DNA of 64,000 bases from Burkholderiales bacterium PBB2 (lineage in GTDB: Bacteria > Pseudomonadota > Gammaproteobacteria > Burkholderiales > Burkholderiaceae_C), in NCBI GenBank assembly GCA_002255955.1, contig NKIM01000003.1:62001-126000 (forward strand), given 5' to 3'. The translations under genes were made by a program, and so were the position numbers. Below are positions 1 to 8,083 of this stretch, in pieces (the first letter of the stretch is position 1; the number at the start of each line of letters is the position of its first letter). A model generated the notes under the pieces. The model saw only the letters and a program-made list of their open reading frames with translations, was not told where the DNA came from and did not search any database.

Positions 1-2
1 CC

Positions 3-215
3 GATGCCAAAGGCCTGGGCTACGAGGTGCAGGCCATCCTCAACGGCTTCAAGCCCGAGGAGCTGATGTTCGAGATCGGTGCCATGCCCCTGGCCTCGGC
101 GCCCGCCGCCTTTTCCTTCTCCGGCCCCGAAGACATGAACCAAGGCCGCTTTGCCCGCGGCCTGATCGATGCCATGCTGGACATGCCCATGGCCTCCGGC
201 CCCGCCAAGAAATGA
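3..215 (+). CDS. C-terminal end of an unidentified protein (5' end outside window)
   Basis: An open frame runs in from the window edge and gives about 70 C-terminal residues ending in ...GPAKK before TGA at 213-215. I see no signal peptide, membrane segment or catalytic motif in this piece and do not recognise the family. It is Ala/Met/Gly-rich. Its stop overlaps the start of the MORN-repeat gene by 4 bp (ATGA at 212-215), so the two are probably co-transcribed and translationally coupled. The reading frame is supported by the typical GC-rich third codon positions and by the tight junction with the next gene. Confidence 0.6.
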   Translation, partial: DAKGLGYEVQAILNGFKPEELMFEIGAMPLASAPAAFSFSGPEDMNQGRFARGLIDAMLDMPMASGPAKK

Positions 216-2149
216 TGCCGCTCCCGAAGAAATCGCCCTCCTCCCGCGCATGGGCACGGGCCCGCCCTCTGCGCCACCTGCTGTGCTTTTTGAGCCTGCT
301 GCCCGGGTTCAGCGCCCATTGCCTGGCGCAGGCGGCGGCGGTGCCACCGGCCGCGAACCTGGCCGCCTCGGCGCCTGCGCCGGCCCTGCCGGCGTCCAGC
401 GCCGTGCCGGTGTCGGCCTCAGCCTCGGCAGCCGCTGAGGGCCTGCCGCCCGCCCCGCCGCCGCCCAGCTGCTCGGCCCTGACCGCCAAGGCCATGAGCA
501 GCGACCTGCGCGCCGCCACCGCGCAGTCGCAGAACAAGCCGCTGGACGAGCTGGCCAAGGCCTATGAGGAAGCCGTGTCGCTGTGGACCCAGGCCGCCCT
601 GGGCTGCAACGGCCGGGCTCAGGAGCGCGCCCAGCGCGCCCTCAGCGACAACGAGCGCCAGCGCGCCGCGGTGGCCGAGCGCCTGGCGGCCGGATCGCAA
701 TGCGAGCTCTCGCACCGCGATGCCGCCTCGCTGCAGGAACTGGCGGCCAAGGCCTTTGGCGAACGCCGCTTTGCCGATGCCGCCTCGCTCTACAGCAAGG
801 CCGAGACCATGTGGGATCTGGCCGCCGAGCATTGCACCGGCAGCCAGCAGCAGATCGCCCAGCGCCGACGTGAGCAGACCGAGATCGACGCCCACAACGC
901 TGAGTACTGCGCACCCATCTTCGAGAAAGCGCGCGAGTTCACGCAGAAGTTCCGCACCGCTGCACCCGGCTTGCCAGTGGCCGAGCGCCAGGCTCAGTCC
1001 CTGATCGCGGAAACCGCCTGGCGGCGCGCCACCACGCTGTGCAAGGACGCGGCCCTGGACAACGCCAATGCCTTCATCCAGACCCTGGCGCGCGAACGCG
1101 GCACGCCCTGGACGGCCGTGGCCCTGCCGGACAGTTTCCAGTCCGTGCTGCCCAAGCTGCCTGCGCCGCGGCCCAGCGGCGTTGCGGCCGCCCCGGCCAC
1201 GCCCGCCCAGGGCGCCAGCAAGGTGGCGGGGGCTGCAGGCACCGCAGGTACAGCAGCCACCACGACAGCCGCAACGACGGCGGCCGCCAGCAGCGAGGCC
1301 AGCACAGGCGGCCTGGGGGCCGTCATCAGCGGCGCCCTCGGTGCGGTGAAGAACGCCGTCAGCAGCCCGAGTACCGAGGCTGCGCCAGGCCGCAATGCAC
1401 CCGAGGCAGCCAAGCCGGCGCCGCAGGAGATGGACATCCGCGCCGGTGACACCCGCTACAAGGGCCAGTTCGTGCGCGAAGAGGGCCAGGTGGTCAGCGG
1501 CAACGGCCGGGTCGAATGGTCCAACGGGGACGTCTACATCGGCAGCCTGGTGCGCAGCGTGCGCCAGGGCAAGGGTGAATTCATCTGGGCCAATGGCCAA
1601 CGCTATCTCGGCGACTGGGTGGCCGACAAGGCCACCGGCCAGGGCAAGCTCAGCTTTGCCAACGGCAATCAGTACGAGGGCAGCGTGGTCGACGGCAGCC
1701 CCGAGGGCGTGGGCCAGCTGAGCTTTGCCAGCGGCGATGTCTACAAGGGTCAGATCAGCCAGGGCCTGCCGCATGGCAAGGGCCTGTACCGCTGGGCCAA
1801 TGGCCAGCAGTACGAAGGCGACTATGTGCGCGCCGAACCGCAGGGCCGCGGCGTGCTGCGCTATGCCAACGGCAACCGCTACGAGGGCAGCATCCAGGCC
1901 GGCCAGCCCCATGGCCAGGGGCGCATGGAGCTGGCCTCGGGCGACCGCTACGAGGGCGAGTTCCACCTCGGCAAGCCGCAGGGCCAGGGCAGCTATTTCT
2001 GGAAGAGCGGCGAGCGCTACGTCGGCGCCTGGGTCGGCGGTGTCAAGCATGGCCAGGGCGTCTTCCACTGGCCCACGGGCGACCGCTGGGAAGGCCTGTT
2101 CCAGGCCGACGAACGGACCGAAGAGGGCACCTTGCACCGCAAGGAATGA
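212..2149 (+). CDS. Secreted protein with Cys-pair helical repeats and nine C-terminal MORN repeats
   Basis: The 645-residue product starts with a basic stretch and hydrophobic core (LLCFLSLLPGF) followed by an Ala/Pro-rich linker, consistent with export. Residues ~87-280 hold three helical repeats of ~70-75 residues, each with a cysteine pair about 44 apart (C87/C132, C164/C208, C233/C277). An Ala/Thr-rich linker (~315-405) leads to about nine 23-residue MORN repeats (417-640; pattern YxGxxxxGxxxGxGxxxxxNGxxY, for example YEGSIQAGQPHGQG). MORN repeats form elongated beta-hairpin arrays used for membrane or protein contact; bacterial roles are poorly defined, so no function is assigned. The start overlaps the upstream stop (ATGA), and the stop overlaps the next start in the same way. 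Function unknown; MORN assignment secure. Confidence 0.85.
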   Translation: MMPLPKKSPSSRAWARARPLRHLLCFLSLLPGFSAHCLAQAAAVPPAANLAASAPAPALPASSAVPVSASASAAAEGLPPAPPPPSCSALTAKAMSSDLRAATAQSQNKPLDELAKAYEEAVSLWTQAALGCNGRAQERAQRALSDNERQRAAVAERLAAGSQCELSHRDAASLQELAAKAFGERRFADAASLYSKAETMWDLAAEHCTGSQQQIAQRRREQTEIDAHNAEYCAPIFEKAREFTQKFRTAAPGLPVAERQAQSLIAETAWRRATTLCKDAALDNANAFIQTLARERGTPWTAVALPDSFQSVLPKLPAPRPSGVAAAPATPAQGASKVAGAAGTAGTAATTTAATTAAASSEASTGGLGAVISGALGAVKNAVSSPSTEAAPGRNAPEAAKPAPQEMDIRAGDTRYKGQFVREEGQVVSGNGRVEWSNGDVYIGSLVRSVRQGKGEFIWANGQRYLGDWVADKATGQGKLSFANGNQYEGSVVDGSPEGVGQLSFASGDVYKGQISQGLPHGKGLYRWANGQQYEGDYVRAEPQGRGVLRYANGNRYEGSIQAGQPHGQGRMELASGDRYEGEFHLGKPQGQGSYFWKSGERYVGAWVGGVKHGQGVFHWPTGDRWEGLFQADERTEEGTLHRKE

Positions 2150-3177
2150 GCATGGACAAGCACGGCATGAGCGCACCCACCGCAGCCACTCCCGCAGCCC
2201 CGGCCAGCGACACCCCGGTCGAGCTGAGCCCGCCCGACATCCGCCCCTACCGGCACGGCAGCGGCGCCAGCGGCGTCGACTACGTCCATGTGCTGGACTC
2301 CGGCCGCCCCGGCCCCACGGTCATGGTGCAAGCCCTGACCCATGGCAACGAGCTTTGCGGCGCCATTGCCCTGGACTGGCTGTTCCAGCAAGGCATGGGG
2401 CGCACGCTGCAGCCGCTGCAGGGGCGGCTGATCCTGAGCTTCGGCAATGTCGAGGCCTACGCCCGCTTCAGCCCGGCTGACCCGCATGCCGCACGCTGCG
2501 TGGACGAAGACCTGAACCGCGTCTGGAGCGACGAGCAGCTGTTCGGCCCGCGTGACACGCTGGAGCTGCGCCGCGCCCGCGCCCTGCGGCCCTTTGTCGA
2601 CAGCGCCGACTACCTGTTTGACATCCACTCCATGCAGGACGCCTGCCGGCCGCTGATGGTCTGCGGCCTGCTCGACAAGGGCGCGGCCTTCGCGCGCGAG
2701 CTGGGCATGCCCGGCGAGCTGCTGATCGACACCGGCCACCCCTCGGGCCTGCGCATGCGCGACCGCGGCGGCTTTGGCGACCCGGCCAGCCCGAAGAACG
2801 CCTTGCTGATCGAATGCGGCCAGCACTGGGAGCAGCGCTCGGCCGAGGTGGCCATCGATGGCCTGGTGCGCTTTCTGCGCCTGACCGGCATGGTCAGCGC
2901 CGACTGGGCTGAGCCGCGCCTGCGCCTGCCTCTGCCCGAGCGCCAGCGCACCATCCGGGTGGACGAGGCCATCACCGCCATCAGCCGCGACTTTCACTTC
3001 ACCCTGCCGGGCCCGGTACGCGGCCTCGACATCATCCCCGAGGCCGGCACCGCCTTCGCCCGCGACGGCGACACCGTCTTCCGTACGCGTTATGCCAACA
3101 CCGTGCTGGTGATGCCCAGCCTCAAGCATGGGCTGCCGGGCAATACGATGGCGAGGCTGGGGCGCATCGAGGACTAA
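2146..3177 (+). CDS. Succinylglutamate desuccinylase/aspartoacylase-family (M14-like) zinc hydrolase
   Basis: The 343-residue protein carries the zinc carboxypeptidase-like core of the AstE/AspA family, whose members hydrolyse N-acyl amino acids. Visible motifs are THGNE (H66, E69) and DIHSM (H161) as zinc ligands, DLNRVW (~122-127), and IECGQHWE with the likely catalytic glutamate E223. A ~25-residue Ala/Pro-rich N-terminus precedes the fold. The start ATG at 2146 overlaps the stop of the MORN gene by 4 bp; ATG at 2152 is an alternative. No arginine-succinyltransferase pathway genes are adjacent, so the true substrate is unclear and AstE should not be assumed. Family call firm, substrate unknown. 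Confidence 0.88.
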   Translation: MSMDKHGMSAPTAATPAAPASDTPVELSPPDIRPYRHGSGASGVDYVHVLDSGRPGPTVMVQALTHGNELCGAIALDWLFQQGMGRTLQPLQGRLILSFGNVEAYARFSPADPHAARCVDEDLNRVWSDEQLFGPRDTLELRRARALRPFVDSADYLFDIHSMQDACRPLMVCGLLDKGAAFARELGMPGELLIDTGHPSGLRMRDRGGFGDPASPKNALLIECGQHWEQRSAEVAIDGLVRFLRLTGMVSADWAEPRLRLPLPERQRTIRVDEAITAISRDFHFTLPGPVRGLDIIPEAGTAFARDGDTVFRTRYANTVLVMPSLKHGLPGNTMARLGRIED

Positions 3178-3354
3178 GGGCGCCAGCTGGCGCGCCCTCG
3201 TCCTGGCCACCGAAAGCCAGCGCCTTGGCATGCAGGGCGCGCACCTTCTCCTCGCTGTCCAAGGCCACGACGAACATCACGCTGTAGCCGGCCGTGGCGG
3301 GCTGCTCCTTGTGCGGCTTCATCACGCCGAAGCCCGGTTGATCGATGCCGACAC
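3176..3354 (-). pseudogene. Decayed VOC/glyoxalase-family gene fragment
   Basis: Read on the minus strand from about 3354, the frame gives WGVGIDQPGFGVMKPHKEQP, then ATAG, VMFVVALDS, EEKVRALHAKALAFGGQDEG. This closely resembles the middle of small VOC (glyoxalase-like) proteins, where such a stretch normally precedes a YFRDLDGNK metal-binding end. Here neither the N-terminal half nor the C-terminal metal-binding end is present. The fragment is squeezed between the hydrolase stop (3177) and the cyclase start. It has no credible start codon or ribosome site. I read it as a remnant left by a deletion. Confidence 0.6.
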
Positions 3355-3420
3355 CCCAGGCGCAGCCGCGCCCGACTGAAATTGTGCGATGCTGGGCCCA
3401 TTCGCCCCAATCGCAGCACC

Positions 3421-4602
3421 ATGGACGAACCCCATGCCCACAGCCTCTACAGCGAACAGCTGAAGCTGGGCCTGGGTCGCCTGAGCTTTCTGCCGCCGCT
3501 GGAGCAAGAGTACCGGCGCTACTGCACCCAGGGCATACGCTGGCGCTTCATCAGCACCACCTTGCTGGCCTTGCTGATCTGGTCGGTGTTCTGGCTCACC
3601 GATGGCTGGCGCCAGCAGTCGCTGCCCGATCCGGCGCCGTTCCAGGCCTTGATCGACCGGGTGCAGCAGCTGCGCGCCGGCGTGATGCTGGTGCTGCTGC
3701 TGGCCTTGGCGGTGCTGAGCCTGGCGCGCGACATTGAACGGGCGCTCTGGGCCGTGTTCCTGATGGGCCTGGCCATGGCCGACGGCGCCGCGCTGGCCCT
3801 GCTGTGCTACCAACGCATGGGCCTGCCCTCGGAAAGCAGCGTGCTGGTGCTGGCCATGGTGACGCAGTTCATGCCCGTCGGCGCGCGCTTTCGCTGGCAT
3901 CTGGCCCTGGCGCTGAGCTTTCTGGGTTCGGTGCTGCTCATGGCCGTGCTGACACCCGAACCACCGCTGCGTGATGCCCTGCTGCGCATCTGGCTGGTGC
4001 TGCTCTTGACCCTGCTGGCCTGCGCGTTCGGCGCCTACTGGCGCGAGTACCTGCGGCGCGAGCAGTTCCTGCACCGCGGCCTGGCGCAATGGCTGGCCTT
4101 GCACGACGAGCTGACGGGCCTGAGCAACCGCCGCCTGTTCAAGCAACACCTGCACAAGGTGATGGCGCAGGCCGCGCGCGACGAGCGGCCCCTGGCACTG
4201 CTGCTGATCGACGTTGACCATTTCAAGCGCTACAACGACTGCATGGGCCATGACGCCGGTGACCGCGCCCTGCAGCGGGTGGCCGCCGTGCTGGCACGCA
4301 TGGCCCAGCGCCCGCTGGATCTGGCCGCACGCATGGGCGGCGAGGAGATGGCCCTGCTGCTCTACGACATCCGGCCCGAGCAGCTGGACGAACACGCCCA
4401 GGCCGTGGTGGCCGCCATGGCCGCTGAAAGCTTGCCGCACCCCGACTCACCCACCGCGCCCGTGCTGACCCTCAGCCTGGGCGCTGCGCTGATGCGGCCG
4501 GGCGAAGGGCCGGAGCGCCTCTACCAGCGGGCCGATGCCCTGCTCTACCAGGCCAAGAACGCCGGGCGCAACCACGCCTGCCTGGACCTCCCGCCCAGTT
4601 GA
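3421..4602 (+). CDS. Membrane-anchored diguanylate cyclase (GGDEF domain)
   Basis: The 393-residue protein has about six hydrophobic segments (~43-60, 87-101, 108-128, 138-156, 159-177, 186-205), then a GGDEF domain from ~228 (DELTGLSNRR) to the end. The active-site signature is GGEEM at 306-310, a conservative variant of GGEEF. An RxxD inhibitory site (RPLD, 297-300) lies exactly five residues upstream, so c-di-GMP product inhibition is likely. Metal/substrate residues are visible in LIDVDHFKRYND. It should make c-di-GMP from GTP at the inner membrane; the membrane domain is a sensor of unknown ligand. ATG 3421 is chosen over an in-frame TTG at 3382, which would run into the VOC remnant. Confidence 0.9.
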   Translation: MDEPHAHSLYSEQLKLGLGRLSFLPPLEQEYRRYCTQGIRWRFISTTLLALLIWSVFWLTDGWRQQSLPDPAPFQALIDRVQQLRAGVMLVLLLALAVLSLARDIERALWAVFLMGLAMADGAALALLCYQRMGLPSESSVLVLAMVTQFMPVGARFRWHLALALSFLGSVLLMAVLTPEPPLRDALLRIWLVLLLTLLACAFGAYWREYLRREQFLHRGLAQWLALHDELTGLSNRRLFKQHLHKVMAQAARDERPLALLLIDVDHFKRYNDCMGHDAGDRALQRVAAVLARMAQRPLDLAARMGGEEMALLLYDIRPEQLDEHAQAVVAAMAAESLPHPDSPTAPVLTLSLGAALMRPGEGPERLYQRADALLYQAKNAGRNHACLDLPPS

Positions 4603-4752
4603 CCTCCGGCCCGGTGGGCGCCACGGACCAAGCTGCGCCCCTGTCGTTTCAGCGCGGCAGCTGTCGATCCATCGGCTTCGACAGGCGCGGCGGCGAGCCG
4701 CTTCAGACACTGGCGCCATCCCGGGCTTCAAGCCCGATCACTGGAGCACCTG

Positions 4753-6180
4753 ATGACCGCCAAGCCCACCCTGAACCGACCGATCCTGGCCCTGCTGCTC
4801 AGCCTAGGCCTCGCCACAAACGCCCTGGCCGCGCACGAGCTGCAGGTGGCGCCCGCGACCGAGGTGCTGCAGGGCGAGCAGCAAACCCTGAGCCTCAGCG
4901 GGGCGGCGCCGGGCGAACGCATCACCCTGCGTCTGAGCCGCAGTGCCGTCCTTCCGGGCACGGGCCCGGCGCTGCTGCGGGCCGAGGCGGTGTTCGAAGC
5001 CGATGCACAAGGGCGCATCGACCCCGAACGCCAGGCGCCGCTCGCGGGCAGCTACAGCGGGGTCGACGGCCGCGGCCTGTTCTGGTCGGCCCTGCCGGTG
5101 CGCGGAGAGGCCGGTTCTGCGGCCCCTGCCGCAGTGACCGACGCCGCACTGACAGACGGCCGCCTGCAGCTGCAGGCCTGGCGCCAGAACGCTGACGGCG
5201 CACCGCAGCTGCTGGCGGAGCAGACTCTGCGCTGGCTGCCCGCGCAGGCGCGCGTGCTGGCTCGCGCCGCCGCGCCCTTGCCGGGCGCGCAGCTGCTGCT
5301 GCCCAAGACAGGCGCGCCCGGCCATGGCCCGCTGCCGGTGGTGATCGTGCTGGGCGGCTCCGAGGGCGGCACGGGGATGGCGCGCCGCGTGGCCGAGGCG
5401 CTGGCCGCGCGGGGCTTGGCGGCCCTGGCCCTGCCCTACTACTCGCCGCCGCGCTGGGGCGCCCAAGGCCCGATGGCGCCCGAGCTGCCCGCCCTGCCAG
5501 CCAGCTTCGGGCGCATCGAACTGGCGCAGCTGGAAACCGCGCGCGACTGGCTGCGCCAACAGCCAGAGGTGGACGCCGGTCGCATCGCACTCTGGGGCGC
5601 GTCCAAGGGCGCCGAGTTCGTGCTGGCCGCGGCCAGCCGCATCCCCGGCTTCAAGGGCGTGGTGGCCGTGGTGCCCAGCGATGTGATCTGGGAAGGTTTT
5701 GACATGATGCAAGGCGCCCTGGCCCAGCCCTCGTTCAGCTGGCGTGGCGAGGCCCTGGCCTTCGTGCCCTACAAGGGCTATCAGGAAGAAGTGGCCGGTT
5801 TCATGAGCGGCCAGCCGGTGCGCCTGCGCCGCCCGCATGACGCTGGCCGTAGCGCCCAGCCTGAGCGGGCTGCCGCCGCGCGCATCGCGGTCGAGAAGAT
5901 TGCCGCACCGCTGCTGCTGATCGCCGGCAGCAACGACCAGGTCTGGGACTCGGGCGGCATGGCCCGCACCATCGCCGCTCGCCGCGCCGCTGCTCAGCTG
6001 CCGACCGAGCTACTGCTCTTCGAAGGCGCCGGCCATGGCATCACCGGCTTGGGCGAGCTGCCCACCACACTGAACAACGCAGGCCCGATGAAGATGGGTG
6101 GTGAGCCCGCCGCCGATGCCAAAGCCCAGCAGCAGGGCTGGCTGCGCAGCCTGAGCTTCCTGCGCGAAGTCTTGCAGTGA
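4753..6180 (+). CDS. Secreted acyl-CoA thioesterase/BAAT-C-like alpha/beta hydrolase
   Basis: The 475-residue product has a signal peptide (LALLLSLGLATNALA, cleavage near residue 27). An N-terminal beta-sandwich region (~30-165) resembles the BAAT/acyl-CoA thioester hydrolase N-domain. The C-terminal alpha/beta hydrolase has an oxyanion region VIVLGGSEGG (~197-206), nucleophile elbow WGASKG (S284), acid D395 in AGSNDQVWD and base H428 in GAGHG. The domain order matches BAAT/acyl-CoA thioesterase relatives and the Ser-Asp-His triad is complete. A signal peptide is unusual for an acyl-CoA enzyme, so the natural substrate in the envelope may be another ester or thioester. It stands alone, 150 bp after the cyclase gene. 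Confidence 0.82.
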   Translation: MTAKPTLNRPILALLLSLGLATNALAAHELQVAPATEVLQGEQQTLSLSGAAPGERITLRLSRSAVLPGTGPALLRAEAVFEADAQGRIDPERQAPLAGSYSGVDGRGLFWSALPVRGEAGSAAPAAVTDAALTDGRLQLQAWRQNADGAPQLLAEQTLRWLPAQARVLARAAAPLPGAQLLLPKTGAPGHGPLPVVIVLGGSEGGTGMARRVAEALAARGLAALALPYYSPPRWGAQGPMAPELPALPASFGRIELAQLETARDWLRQQPEVDAGRIALWGASKGAEFVLAAASRIPGFKGVVAVVPSDVIWEGFDMMQGALAQPSFSWRGEALAFVPYKGYQEEVAGFMSGQPVRLRRPHDAGRSAQPERAAAARIAVEKIAAPLLLIAGSNDQVWDSGGMARTIAARRAAAQLPTELLLFEGAGHGITGLGELPTTLNNAGPMKMGGEPAADAKAQQQGWLRSLSFLREVLQ

Positions 6181-6208
6181 GCCGGGACTACGGCCTGGTC
6201 ACGCCCGC

Positions 6209-6787
6209 TCAGCCGCGATCGAACTTAAACACCGCCATGCTCGCCAGCAGGTTCGGAAAAGTCCGCACAGTCTGGCCGTTCTGGATGCCAAAGCTGTCGA
6301 GCACGCGCAGGCGGTTCTTGCGCGCCAGCACCTCAAAGTCGGCGTAGGTACCGACGCGGATATTGGGCGTGTCGTACCACTCATAAGGCAGCACGCGCGT
6401 CACCGGCATGCGGCCCATCAGCACCTGGGCGCGGTTGGCCCAGTGGGCGAAGTTGGGGAAGCTGACGATGCCGATGCGGCCGACACGCGCGGTCTCGCGC
6501 AGCATGGCCTCGGTATTGCGCAGATGCTGCAAGGTTTCGAGTTGCAGCACCACGTCAAAGCTCTGGTCCTCGAAGATGGACAGGCCTTCTTCCAGATTGA
6601 GCTGGATGACGTTGACGCCGCGCTGGGCACAGGCCAGCAGATTGGCGTCGTCGAGCTCGACGCCATAACCGCTGCAGCCTTTGTGGCGGATCAGGTGGTC
6701 GAGCAGGGCGCCGGTGCCACAGCCGAGGTCCAGCACGCGCGAGCCTTCGGGCACCAAGGCGGCAATCTGTTGCAGGACCGAGCTCAT
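6209..6787 (-). CDS. metW: Methionine biosynthesis protein MetW
   Basis: The 192-residue protein is a class I SAM-methyltransferase fold with motif [17 protein letters not shown] near residues 18-33 and a second acidic strand YGVELDD. Length and sequence fit MetW, which in proteobacteria is encoded directly after metX and is needed for efficient homoserine acylation; reports show MetW associating with MetX. The start codon overlaps the metX stop (TGA/ATG, 6784-6787), so the two are translationally coupled. It will share the metX promoter and riboswitch control. No further gene follows in the operon. Confidence 0.93.
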   Translation of the reverse strand: MSSVLQQIAALVPEGSRVLDLGCGTGALLDHLIRHKGCSGYGVELDDANLLACAQRGVNVIQLNLEEGLSIFEDQSFDVVLQLETLQHLRNTEAMLRETARVGRIGIVSFPNFAHWANRAQVLMGRMPVTRVLPYEWYDTPNIRVGTYADFEVLARKNRLRVLDSFGIQNGQTVRTFPNLLASMAVFKFDRG

Positions 6788-7923
6788 TGCAGTTCTCCGG
6801 CGATGCGTTGGAAGTAGGCGCGCAGCACGCCGTGGTAGCGCGGGTCTTCGAGCAGAAAGGCGTCATGGCCATGCGGGGCGTCGATCTCCGCATACGAGAC
6901 ATCGCGCTTGTTGTCGAGCAAGGCCTTGACGATCTCGCGCGAGCGGGCCGGCGAGAAGCGCCAGTCGGTGGTGAAGCTGGCCAGCAGGTATTTGCAGCGG
7001 GCGCTGGCAAAGGCACGGCTGAGGTTGCCGCCATGCTCGCGTGCCGGGTCGAAGTAATCGAGCGCGCGCGTGATCAGCAAATAGGTGTTGGCGTCAAAGT
7101 AGTCGCTGAACTTGTCGCCCTGGTGGCGCAGATAGCTCTCGATCTGGAACTCGATGTCCTGGGTGCTGTAGCCGAGCTCGGAGGCGCGCAGCTCGCGGCC
7201 GAACTTCTGCTCCATCGCATCGTCGGACAGGTAGGTGATGTGGCCGATCATGCGCGCCACACGCAGGCCGCGCTTGGGCACCACGCCGTGCGCGTAGAAA
7301 TGGCCGCCGTGGAAATCGGGGTCGGTGATGATGGCGCGGCGCGCCACTTCGTTGAAGGCGATGTTCTGTGCCGACAGGGCCGGCGCCGTGGCAATGGCGA
7401 TGCAATGGCGCATGCGCTCGGGGTAGCGCAGCGACCAGTCCAGGGCCTGCATGCCGCCCAGCGAGCCGCCCAGCACCGCGGCCAGCTGCTGCACGCCCAG
7501 CGCATCGAGCACGCGCGCCTGGGCGTCAACCCAGTCTTGCACCGTCACCACCGGGAAGTCGGCACCGTAGACCTTGCCCGTGGCCGGGTTGACGTGCATG
7601 GGGCCGGTGGAGCCGAAGCAAGAGCCGAGGTTGTTGATGCCGATGACGAAGAACTTGTCGGTGTCCAGGGGCTTGCCAGGGCCGATCAGGTTGTCCCACC
7701 AGCCTTCGCTCTTGTCCTGGCCTGCGTAGGTGCCGGCCACGTGGTGGCTGGCGTTCAGGGCGTGGCAGACCAGCACGGCGTTGTTGCGCTCTGCATTGAG
7801 CGTGCCGTAGGTCTCGTAGACCATTTCGTAGTCGCGCAGCTCGGCGCCGCTGCGCAGGCGCAAGGGCTGGGCAAACGCCATGCGCTGGGGGGTGACATGG
7901 CCTAGCTGTCCTGCATGGGGCAT
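6784..7923 (-). CDS. metX: Homoserine O-acyltransferase MetX
   Basis: The 379-residue alpha/beta hydrolase-fold enzyme acylates homoserine in the first committed step of methionine synthesis. The triad is visible: S154 in [11 protein letters not shown]320 in FTTDWRF and H353 in HGHDAFL. The conserved [11 protein letters not shown] stretch is present. MetX enzymes in proteobacteria can use acetyl-CoA or succinyl-CoA, and I cannot decide which from sequence alone. The start at 7923 (MPHAGQ) is set by an AGGAG six bases upstream and by family length; the frame stays open further upstream but only through the leader RNA. The leader carries a SAM-II-type riboswitch and a terminator-like hairpin, implying repression by S-adenosylmethionine. 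Confidence 0.95.
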   Translation of the reverse strand: MPHAGQLGHVTPQRMAFAQPLRLRSGAELRDYEMVYETYGTLNAERNNAVLVCHALNASHHVAGTYAGQDKSEGWWDNLIGPGKPLDTDKFFVIGINNLGSCFGSTGPMHVNPATGKVYGADFPVVTVQDWVDAQARVLDALGVQQLAAVLGGSLGGMQALDWSLRYPERMRHCIAIATAPALSAQNIAFNEVARRAIITDPDFHGGHFYAHGVVPKRGLRVARMIGHITYLSDDAMEQKFGRELRASELGYSTQDIEFQIESYLRHQGDKFSDYFDANTYLLITRALDYFDPAREHGGNLSRAFASARCKYLLASFTTDWRFSPARSREIVKALLDNKRDVSYAEIDAPHGHDAFLLEDPRYHGVLRAYFQRIAGELQ

Positions 7924-7935
7924 GGGGAACTCCTG

Positions 7936-7976
7936 AAAAAACAAAACCGGCGCCGCTGGGGGAAAGCGGACGCCGG
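7936..7976 (-). terminator. Terminator-like hairpin in the metX leader
   Basis: On the minus strand an 11-bp GC stem (CCGGCG-T-CCGCT paired with AGCGGCGCCGG, one bulged T) with a short pyrimidine loop is followed by TTTTGTTTTTT. It lies between the riboswitch aptamer (3' edge at 7986) and the metX ribosome site (7930-7934). This is the layout expected for transcriptional attenuation. Confidence 0.8.
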
Positions 7977-7985
7977 CTGTGCGGA

Positions 7986-8041
7986 GTCCCTCTTTAGCGG
8001 CATTTTTTGAGCGCCCGCAATTCGGAACAAATCGGCGCTGA
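7986..8041 (-). ncRNA. SAM-II-type riboswitch aptamer upstream of metX
   Basis: The minus-strand RNA matches the SAM-II (SAM_alpha) core as I recall it. It has a P1 stem AGCGCC (8039-8034) with GGCGCT (8015-8010), a loop containing GATTT and CCGAATTGC, an A-rich linker AAAAAATG, and the conserved tail GCTAAAGAGGGAC that forms the pseudoknot. It sits at the very 5' end of the predicted transcript, just after a TATAAT box. Position before metX, a methionine-pathway gene, fits the known SAM-II regulon. Unlike the usual arrangement, the start codon is ~62 nt downstream with a terminator hairpin between, so control may be transcriptional rather than by masking the ribosome site. Confidence 0.85.
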
Positions 8042-8047
8042 GTCGCA

Positions 8048-8053
8048 ATTATA
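8048..8053 (-). promoter_or_regulatory. Consensus -10 box for the metX-metW operon
   Basis: A perfect TATAAT lies on the minus strand about 7 bases before the riboswitch begins, giving a predicted transcript start near 8041. No good -35 hexamer is seen 16-18 bp upstream; that region is a GC palindrome (8067-8080). It places a promoter inside the sppA-metX gap, so metX need not depend on sppA transcription. Confidence 0.6.
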
Positions 8054-8083
8054 AGGAGCAAGCGCCGGGCGGCGCCGCCCCGA

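Noticed and set aside
1450-2130. Periodic ~69-bp pattern
   Set aside because: Explained by MORN repeats in the coding frame, not a non-coding tandem repeat.
8067-8080. 14-bp perfect palindrome GGGCGGCGCCGCCC
   Set aside because: It has no T run on either strand and is the kind of GC palindrome expected by chance here; too weak to call a terminator for sppA or an operator.
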